Position numbers and translations under genes: made by a program | Assembly (NCBI RefSeq): GCF_000471905.2 | Contig: NW_006499435.1 | Coordinates: 2,021,797-2,085,796 of the forward strand | Direction: 5' to 3' | Length of the DNA stretch: 64,000 nt | Origin: Amborella trichopoda | Taxonomy: Eukaryota; Streptophyta; Magnoliopsida; Amborellales; Amborellaceae | Shown here: one piece after another, positions 56,727-64,000 of the stretch | How the letters are laid out: the number at the start of each line of letters is the position of its first letter | How positions within the stretch are numbered: the first letter of the stretch is position 1 | The notes under the pieces: model-generated | Databases searched by the model: none | What the model was told of the DNA's origin: nothing | What the model saw: only the letters and a program-made list of their open reading frames with translations

Positions 56727-59700
56727 ATGAATCGGGAGAAGCTCATGAAAATGGCCGGCGCGGTTCGCACTGGAGGGAAAGGGAGTGTGCGCAGGTATCA
56801 TGCTTTCTTTGCTTTCGTTAAATGCATATTTATTAAAGTAGTCTATCTACCAATGTTGTTGTGGATCTCGCTCTCGCTCTCTCTCTTAGGAATGATGTGC
56901 TACTGTTTTGCCAATCTAATGGAATCCCAGGAACATATTCAACGATTATTGAAAAAGTAAAAAGGAATAAAACATATTCAACTAGAAAGAGTACCTCGTG
57001 TCATATTTCTAGGGAGAAATGGACGTATTCTCAATTGATTTTTTTATGACTAGGGAAAGATGGTTTTTGTGATATTGGACACCTTTATTGTATGTATCTT
57101 GATGGTAAAGTGGATGCTTAATGTACTGACATTTATTTGTGATTGCTGTCCCATTGTCTCTGTAATAGAAAGAAGAAGGCGGTTCACAAGACCACAACAA
57201 CAGATGATAAGAGGCTTCAAAGCACTCTTAAAAGAATAGGAGTGAATGCTATCCCAGCCATTGAGGAGGTCAACATCTTCAAGGATGACATTGTTATCCA
57301 GTTCTTAAACCCCAAAGGTGCTCCATTCTGTACATCGTATCTTTCTAAAGTTTAGAACGGAGAAGAGAATATCCTCCTTCTTTCTTTTGAACATATGAAT
57401 GTAGATTTGCGTAATATGCTAATTTGTTTACTTGCTTCGGGGTTATCATGGTGTTGATGTGTATTTGTTCTCATGCAGTACAAGCTTCGATTGCTGCCAA
57501 CACTTGGGTGGTTAGTGGCTCTCCACAAACAAAAAGTAAACTCTCTCTCTCCCTCCCCTGCCACACATACACACAAAACACCCCCTGGGGAGTTCTGAAA
57601 AGAAGAAATGATTCTGATTCTAGGTTTATTTTGTTAACAATTGATTGATGATGGATTTTCTTCCTTTTCTTTTAAAGTGATGACTCTTGTCAGCCTGTTA
57701 TTCGGGGCAAGCTGGGTAAACTCAAGTTGTAGGAACTTTTTTCTGCTCCAACTCTAGTTGAAGGGTGTAACTAGACCAGCCTGTGGTCCAGCATGACTGA
57801 AATGCTAGTCCTATTTATATTATATTTCGTGTAAATTTCTGATGCTGGTTCCTCTGCTACTGTATCTCACTTTTTTGTTTGGTTTTTGCTACAGAGTTGC
57901 AGGATCTTCTACCTGGTATTATCAACCAGCTTGGTATGCCCTTAAACCTATCAAAATTCATTCCTTGTTATCTTCAAGAGTTAATTTGCAATCTCTTATC
58001 CATTCACTGTCTTGTATGTACTGAATATTTTATTCTGATAATCCTAAGCAAGTGTAGCTACTAATATACCTGAACTAGATACGATATGCACATTTGGCTC
58101 TTACTGAATACAGTCACTTATTCTTCAGTCTGTCAGCCCTTGTTTGCTAATATATTGACACAAACATTATGAATAATTAGCCAAAGCAACAGGTTTCTCG
58201 TATCATGCATTGGTGTTTCGTGTTTTCCTTTTTATTATTGGTGTGGATAGTTGATTGGGTGTATTTTTCCGTTTCTTGTTTTGAAGATAAGTTAGGGTAA
58301 TTCGAAGAAGATTGATATCCCCTTCCTCTCTATGCCCCAAGCTCTGATATCACTACTATATCCATGATCAGTAACTTATTTATAGCAGTCTGAACGTTTT
58401 GAATCATGCTCTGTAGCCCCCCCCTTTATCACTTGCCTTAGTAAGATGCATTTGTATACGTGGGGATAAAAATTTGAAATCTTTTTGTTCCCTGATCCCG
58501 ATAAGGTGGCATTGAGTGGCTGCTTATACATTTCATCCAAACTGGCCTGTGGCTTTGAGATGGTGGTTTCATATGGTGATATCATGCCACTATATAAATG
58601 AAACTCTACTTCGATATTCTGTTCCCTTTCCACAGTTGCAGATGGATTATCCCTTTGCATACGAAATTGTAGATCCTGTCTTTTCCCTTATGCAAAAAAC
58701 ACAGTAATCTGGCATTGTTTGAATCAATGATTTAAAAAGTGGATCGGTGACCCGGATCGGGCACCTCAAAAACCGATCCGGATCGGGAATCGGCTGAATC
58801 TGTCGAGTTAAAGCTTCAAAAAAATCCGAAAAAATTATTAAAATTCATTATAAATGTTGTTTTTTAGGATCCCAATAAGAAATGAGGGTACTACATTATT
58901 AACTTTCAGTTTTTTCATCAATTTGTGAATATTGAGATGCTCTTTCCCTGTATAAACTTAAGTATTAAATTTGCATCACATAAGAAAAAAGTCATAGCAT
59001 TATCATGGATAAAATATATAATTATACATGGATTATAATAAAGAATAGACTAAATCAATGAAAGAATGGCCATTAAAATCTCGTTTTGGGGAAAAACCTT
59101 AATCTGCTAAAAAAATCCAAATTATTACAACCTAACTAACTGTAATCCAAAATTATTACAACCTAACTAATTATAATATTATATACTGAAATTATAATTA
59201 TTAGTTGACATTTTATAATTATTTTATTAGATAAATAATAACAAATTAAAAATATTTTATAATATTATCTAATTTAAAATGTATTATTGACAACTGTAAG
59301 AAAAATAGTACATTACATGATTTATAATGTAAAAATTAATAAATAAAATAAAAGATTTGGTTATCAATGTAAAAATTAATAAAATGCGTTCAAATTTTGG
59401 AAAAAACACTTTAATTTATTATATGTCCTAGGGGGAACAAAAATTAGCTCAAGAAGGGATAACTATTATATGGCTCAAGAGGGGATTCGAACTTGAGATG
59501 TCAAAACAAATAACATTAGTGATAACCATCATGCCTCCTTAACATATGTGTTTAAAATTGCCTATTACTAGCATATATTTACATTATGTTTTCATTTAAT
59601 GATATTTGGGAATTATCCCACATCGAAAGATGAGTATTCAAATATGCTATATAAATAACTATGTAATTGGAAGATTAATGCAAGTGTGAAAACACTAGGG

Positions 59701-60725
59701 CATCAGTGCACATGCTGAGCGTGTCACACGTGTGGCACATGTGGGAGTGGTGTGTGTCGCATGTGTGACGTGTACGTGTATGTGGTGCCACACGTGTCAT
59801 ATGTGAGAGTAGTTTGTGTCCCACTTGTGGCACATGGGGGGAGTGATGTGTGTCGCACGTGTGGCACATGGGGGAGTGATGTGTGTTGCATGTGTCACAT
59901 GTGGGATTGGTGTGTGTCGCACGCATGACACGTACATGTGTGTCACATGTGGGACTGGTGTGTGTTGCACGCATGACGCGTACACGTGGGTCACATGTGG
60001 GAGTGGTGTATCGTACGTGTGGCACATGGGGGAGTGATGTGTGTTGCACGTGTGGCACATGTGGGACTGGTGTGTCGCACATGTGACGCGTACACACTGT
60101 GGGAGTGGATCGTCACACGTGTGGGAGTGGTGCGTGTGGCACGCGTGATGCACACACGTGCGAGCATGTACATGTGGCACGTGTGGGAGTGTGTACGGCT
60201 CGTGTCACCCGTACACGTGTATGAGTGGTGTGTGGCACGCGTGACGCGTATACACGTGTGAAGGCTAGAACCGGGAGGGAATCGGCTAGAACCAGGAGGG
60301 AACCGGTTAGAATTGGGAAAGAACCGTTAGAACCGGGAGGGAACCGGCGGCTCTGCTCTGGAACCAGGCGGTTCCCGGTTGTGCTGGAACCGGTATGACC
60401 TGTGCCGATTCTTCGAGTCGAACCGGGCGAGTCCGGTTTGACTCGGCGATTTTTAAATCATTGGTTTGAATTATCAAAAGAAAAACAGTTTGATGCTGGC
60501 TCTTTTTATATTTGTTTCATTGTTATTTTTAAATAGACACCTGAGTCATTGAGAGGCTGATCAAATTGTGCAGGCTCTGACAACCTTGAGAACCTGAGGA
60601 GGCTTGCAGAGCAGTTTCAGAAGAGAGAACAAGGATCAGCACCTGCTGATGACGATGATGATGTTCCCGAGCTTGTGAGTGGTGAGACATTCGAAGCGGC
60701 GGCGAATGAAGGGGCCACATCCTAG
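56727..60725 (+). CDS. BTF3: BTF3 / nascent polypeptide-associated complex subunit beta
   Basis: Beta subunit of NAC, the ribosome-bound heterodimer that contacts nascent chains at the tunnel exit; also known as basic transcription factor 3. Five coding exons: 56727-56794, 57169-57317, 57479-57535, 57895-57933, 60574-60725, all GT-AG, 465 nt, 154 codons plus stop. The start [10 protein letters not shown] is the canonical plant BTF3 N-terminus. RRKKK at 22-26 fits the ribosome-binding RRK-X(n)-KK motif known for beta-NAC. The NAC domain follows (about 37-100: [43 protein letters not shown]). The C-terminus is acidic ([12 protein letters not shown]). Slightly shorter than the roughly 165-residue Arabidopsis protein. 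The last intron is 2.6 kb because of an hAT-like insertion. No frame damage. Expected to be broadly expressed. Confidence 0.95.
59470..59545 (-). other. tRNA-like (Pol III A/B box) module inside the hAT-like element
   Basis: Minus strand: AGGCATGATGG (A-box-like, 59526-59536) and AGTTCGAATCC (B box, 59483-59493), 43 nt apart start to start; followed by CCTCTTGAGCC. Same arrangement at 5464-5518 in the other copy. Confidence 0.5.
59705..60262. repeat. CACGTG-rich minisatellite in BTF3 intron
   Basis: Imperfect units of GTGTGTCGCACGTGTGGCAC and ACATGTGGGAGTGGTGTG, roughly 35-70 bp, with many CACGTG, CACATG and ACGTGT words. CpG-rich against AT-rich surroundings. Open in several frames on both strands (His/Cys/Thr-rich or Val/Cys-rich strings), which is expected for a stop-free repeat and is not evidence for a protein. 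Confidence 0.9.
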
Positions 60726-60905
60726 ATTCTCCTCTTCTCTCTCAAGTTTTTCTTATCTCCCTTTCCTTCTAAAAAGTTTCAAATATGGTTATCATCTAAG
60801 TTTTACTCCGTCGAGTTTTTGACTGCCAACTGTTTTGTGGCCTTAAATCATATCATTCCTGTTTTTCTTTCATGTATTGTCATGTTATGTTCAATTAAGA
60901 CCGGG
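60726..60905 (+). terminator. BTF3 3' UTR
   Basis: T-rich region with TGTATTGTCATGTTATGT near 60872-60889 and AATTAA near 60891, a plausible plant polyadenylation region. No perfect AATAAA. Confidence 0.4.
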
Positions 60906-61689
60906 TATACACACTCTCTCTCTCTCTCTCTCTCATATGCAAACAAACACGTTAAAATAGCATTTCCAGGAATTCCGGTGATTGATATGTTCTCACGTAA
61001 ACATAAACCCCAAAATAATACTTCCCATTTTAATTGCGAGGTTGCTTGTGCTCGAGTTTCTAGTGATTTTGATCTGTTTATGTTTCTGCATCCTTGTTCA
61101 CAAAGATTATAATATATTACCTTTTATTTAGTGAGAAGAACGGTGTTGTGTTTTATTCGGTCTCTCATCCATGACTGGGAATGCCTCAGAAAATTCGTGC
61201 TTGAACAATCAACATTTCAAGTTTTATTTAGCTATTTCATTAAGCACAAATTATGAGTATGGAGAATATTTTATGCTCCAGCAGCAGCAGGATGTACATT
61301 TGCTCCCTCGAACCGAGTTTACAACGCACTTAAATAGTCCGTTTTGAAATCTTTGCGAATTGCTAAGAATTGCAAATTTTTGATAATTGGATGGGATTCT
61401 GGTGTGTGAGACCCTGCTGACTCAAAAGTTTGGTAAAGATGGGCCTATCATTTCACTGTCCATACTTTGGACCACTATAATCATGTGTATAAGGAATGGA
61501 TTTGACTATTAAAATTCTAGTATTTTAAACTTTTTTTTTTTTGTACATTTCACTACATTTATACTATTTTTGAACTGCGAAGCCATGAATCCTAATTGAA
61601 TGTGTTTGGCATGATTTAGGATGTGTTTGATGTACTAAATTTGTATCCAAGTTAGGTTTTTAGTGGGTTTAATTTTTACTCTTTAGTGA
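60906..61689. other. Intergenic, no gene seen
   Basis: (CT)n tract at 60913-60934. The 97-codon frame at 60819-61112 runs out of the BTF3 3' UTR and has no recognised features. Confidence 0.45.
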
Positions 61690-61925
61690 TTATAATTAAA
61701 GAAACTTTTATCTTTGGTATAGAGTGGTCACAATTAATTTTTGTCTGAAATTGGATGATTGCATTTATTCTATTAACCAGGATTGAACTACGTGTTACAC
61801 CTAAGCTATAGTAGAAACTAGTAATGTGACCTTACATTAGGGGTAAATGGTTTCATTTTATACAATCCCTTATATTGAATGACATCATTTGACCACTTTT
61901 AAGTTACAATTTGATCAATTCAAGA
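61690..61925. repeat. Dispersed repeat family F, copy 2
   Basis: GGTATAGAGTGGTCACAATTA, TCTGAAATTGGATGATTGCAT-like and TATACAATCCCTTAT words match 17375-17660 in order. Confidence 0.5.
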
Positions 61926-62705
61926 GAATGTGACTTCAAGCTTTTATTTTCTGAATACGCTCACACCTGAATTGCTTCTAAAGGGGATTCTAAAGTCGAA
62001 AAATTTGGCTTCACCTAAGTATCTCCGTGAACAGTGTCAAACATGTATCGGGCGGCAGACAAGTTCAAATGCCAATGAGAGATGAGTTATTTAACATTCC
62101 ATATAAACTTTTTTATTTAATTTCAACGAATCTTGACTTGAAATAGTTTCAATCGGATAAAATGTTAAATAGTTGATCACCTATATGTATTTTGATAAAA
62201 TTTTCTAAATATAAACATTTTATGATACTTTTGAAAACAATTAGTCCCCCATATTTTTGAGAATAAATGGAAAAAGAGGCGTGTGAAGAGGAGAATGTGC
62301 AGTGCTTCCGAGCATTGTTTAAAGAGCCAGAGCAAGGTTCTTGCTCGCCAATGTTCTGAGACCGAGTCCCCCTTATCCTACTGGGACATGGTCGACTCGG
62401 AGTAGGGAATTGTGTGTTGAAAGACGATGAAAGTATGGAATAATGAGACTCTTGAAAGATTCCGTGTTTTTTGGCCTAGAATCACTTGGATCATGATCTA
62501 GGTTACAAGGATGGTTCTCGAGTTTGAGTCGACCTTCTTCGGGGGCTTCATAGGCTTTTTTTTATGTAAGAAAAAAAAAAGGCTATAACATGGCAGCCCA
62601 CATTTTGTGACCCAAACCTTAGTATATACACTTGGTACTGATCAATTTTTTTATCCAAGTTCCTACCAGGCGTTGGTATCGAGTGTACTCCGTCTTGGTC
62701 TGATC

Positions 62706-62878
62706 TTAATTGGTCATGTTGTTAGATGTTGAATAAGGTTAAGAACAAATTTCTGGTCATGTTGTTAGATGTTGAATAGGGCTAAGAATAAATTTCTGGT
62801 CATGTTGTTAGATGTCGAATAAGGTTAAGAATAGATTTCTGGTCATGTTGTTAGATGTTGAATAAGGCTAAGAATGAA
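62706..62878. repeat. 43-bp tandem repeat x 4
   Basis: Unit GGTCATGTTGTTAGATGTTG, AATAAGGTTAAGAA, (C/T)AAATTTCT, copies starting near 62713, 62756, 62799 and 62842 with few differences. It ends just before the tRNA-Leu pseudogene. Confidence 0.9.
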
Positions 62879-62900
62879 CTTCCAAAGGGTTTATGCAAAT

Positions 62901-62981
62901 TTTGAGATGGTTGAGTTGGTCTAAGGCACCAGGTTAAGGTTCTCGTCCGAAAGGGCGTGGGTTCAAATTCCACTCTAAAAA
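62901..62981 (+). pseudogene. tRNA-Leu(AAG) pseudogene
   Basis: Class II tRNA shape: GAGTTGGTCTAAGGC D arm, loop TTAAGGT with anticodon AAG, variable arm CGTCCGAAAGGGC, T arm GTGGG/TTCAAAT. Compared with plant tRNA-Leu(AAG), it has a C-C mismatch in the anticodon stem, an altered D stem (GTTGAG for GCCGAG) and a G-A mismatch in the acceptor stem. A and B boxes are still recognisable. Probably inactive or a very diverged gene. Confidence 0.75.
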
Positions 62982-63429
62982 AAACAAAACTATTTTGTGA
63001 ATTTTCTAGTTAGTCTTTTTATTTCTCTTTTATTTCTTTGTAAATTTTCTATTTAGTTTTTATTTTTATGGATTTCTACCTAGTCAATATGTGCAGACCA
63101 TGTAAATTGTTTAAAATCTGCTTTACAATTTGAATACTGTTTTAGGTTCTCTCCCTCTCCCTCTCCCTCTCCCTCTCTCTGGACACGTAAACCATCTTAT
63201 TCTTTTGGTCTTCTTACTACTCTATATCTGCACACAATCAAGTTGATTGTGACCACTAATTTTTTATGTGGACCCTATTTTTTTTAAAAAAATATCTTCA
63301 TGGATCTCGTTTTCAACTTTTTTTTTTGTTTTTGTGTAAACCCCAAATAACTTTATTTATTTTTATTTCAACTTTAACCACAACAAATTTAAAAAAACAT
63401 CTTTTTTTTAGCTCTCTCTATCCTCCAAA
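62982..63429. other. Intergenic with CT microsatellite
   Basis: (CCCTCT)n at about 63152-63180; poly-T tracts near 63270 and 63320. No gene is recognised. Confidence 0.5.
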
Positions 63430-64000
63430 CTCTTCTTCCTCTCTTTCTGCAACCCATTTAAGCTCAACAACATGTATGGCTCGGCATGGTCCTCGAAGAA
63501 TGGGAGGCCCTTCATTTTAGCTATTTGGTCATATACACCTCGGTTAAAAAGATCAGCCACGGTTTTCGAGATTAGAAGAACGAGCATAAAAACGGGGAGA
63601 ATGTAGAGGTTGTTTGTAAGCTCCAAAAGGATTACACAGACATAGACAGTCGTGCGCATGTTGCCTGCAAGTGGCTCCCAAGAGAGCAAAAAGACGAGGG
63701 TCATAAGAGGTCAGGAAGTGAGGAGGCTATGGCGCGACCACCTAAACGGCCACAAGAGGCACCAGCGAGAATAACAGGGATGAAAAGCCCAGACGGGAGA
63801 GCAACACCATAGGTTAAAAGACCAAGTGTATACATAGATAGAAACAAAAAATGTGAGGCTTTTCATGGTTCCATAGTTGAAGAAGCTCTTGAAGTTGCCT
63901 GAGCGACCGACAGTTGGAAATGGCTCCTTGAGGGTTTCGGGGCAGGGGGTGCAGCTGGGGAGCCAAGGAAGGCAGCATGAGGTGAGGCGGGAGATGGCAC
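63430..64000 (-). pseudogene. CLC chloride/nitrate channel fragment, frameshifted, runs off window
   Basis: Minus-strand pieces match plant CLC proteins (closest to the CLC-c type) in order: FPTVGRSGNFKS, then LGLLTYGVALPSGLFIPVIL, AGASCGR, FALLGA, LAGNMRTTVYVCVILLELTN, VLLISKTVADLFNRGVYDQI and KMKGLPFFEDHAEPYM. CLCs are multi-helix anion channels or anion/proton exchangers of endomembranes. Several frame changes are needed (near 63820, 63705 and 63672) with a stop after SLPDLL. The luminal segment that usually follows GRSGN (the HYNDLAS region) is missing, and similarity stops after AEPYM before the CBS domains. No introns interrupt it where seen. Best read as a pseudogene or decayed duplicate. 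The rest lies beyond 64000. Confidence 0.82.

Larger units (their letters stand above)
58725..60463 (+). mobile_element. hAT-like non-autonomous element, 1739 bp, in BTF3 intron
   Basis: Perfect terminal inverted repeat CAATGATTTAAAAA (58725-58738) and TTTTTAAATCATTG (60450-60463), and a perfect 8-bp target duplication GTTTGAAT at 58717-58724 and 60464-60471, the hAT signature. Subterminal GC-rich GGATCGG and GAACCGG repeats. No transposase. Interior: AT-rich left half, tRNA-like module (59483-59536, minus strand), minisatellite (59705-60262). A decayed reverse-oriented relative is at 5001-6937. Splice sites of the host intron are intact. Confidence 0.9.

Noticed and set aside
59675-60261. 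Several overlapping frames of 60-140 codons on both strands, rich in His/Thr/Cys or Val/Cys/Gly
   Set aside because: They are translations of the CACGTG minisatellite, open in several frames at once, inside an intron and a transposon. No codon bias or domain supports a protein.

Overview
This is plant nuclear DNA, almost certainly from an angiosperm and probably a dicot, though the species cannot be fixed from sequence alone. Evidence for this is spliced genes with GT-AG introns, a gibberellin 2-oxidase, tandem Kunitz-type inhibitor genes, a plant-type BTF3/beta-NAC gene, nuclear tRNA genes with internal Pol III boxes, and a dense load of plant transposons (copia and gypsy LTR elements, RTE and L1-like LINEs, PIF/Harbinger, hAT, Mutator-like MITEs). 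The DNA is AT-rich and gene-poor. There is no CRISPR, operon, prophage or microbial system.

Layout: 1-600 is an array of GGGTCC-rich repeats. 600-7435 is a tandem segmental duplication. Block 1 (about 600-2205) carries a Kunitz inhibitor pseudogene broken by a 4-bp insertion; block 2 (about 3175-7435) carries an intact Kunitz inhibitor and was later invaded by a 394-bp MITE and a 1.9-kb hAT-like element. 7.4-13.1 kb is MITE-rich intergenic DNA. 13.12-15.83 kb is a solo LTR bounded by a 5-bp duplication. 15.9-16.5 kb is an L1-like RNase H remnant, 17.7-19.7 kb a dead Harbinger element, and 21.8-22.9 kb a dead RTE LINE followed by a 60-bp tandem repeat.

24.04-30.50 kb is a four-exon gibberellin 2-oxidase of the C20/GA2ox8 type (332 codons). 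Its introns carry transposons and a 20-N assembly gap. 31.99-32.45 kb is a foldback element. 38.4-46.5 kb is a nested pair: a small copia element (4.55 kb, TSD CTTAA) inside a non-coding LTR element. 48.4-53.5 kb holds more MITEs, an intact tRNA-Ile(UAU) gene and a broken tRNA copy beside it.

54.4-60.7 kb is a BTF3/beta-NAC gene (154 codons, five coding exons plus a non-coding first exon). Its last intron contains a 1.74-kb hAT-like insertion with a perfect 8-bp target duplication. The window ends with a tRNA-Leu(AAG) pseudogene and a decayed CLC chloride-channel fragment on the minus strand, running off the edge.

The protein genes are not functionally linked: protease inhibition, gibberellin inactivation and nascent-chain handling are separate jobs. 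The most notable content is the transposon record. One 394-bp Mutator-like MITE family has about a dozen copies here, the duplicated Kunitz blocks supply an unoccupied site for one of them, and the hAT-like family carries a tRNA-promoter-like module in both copies.
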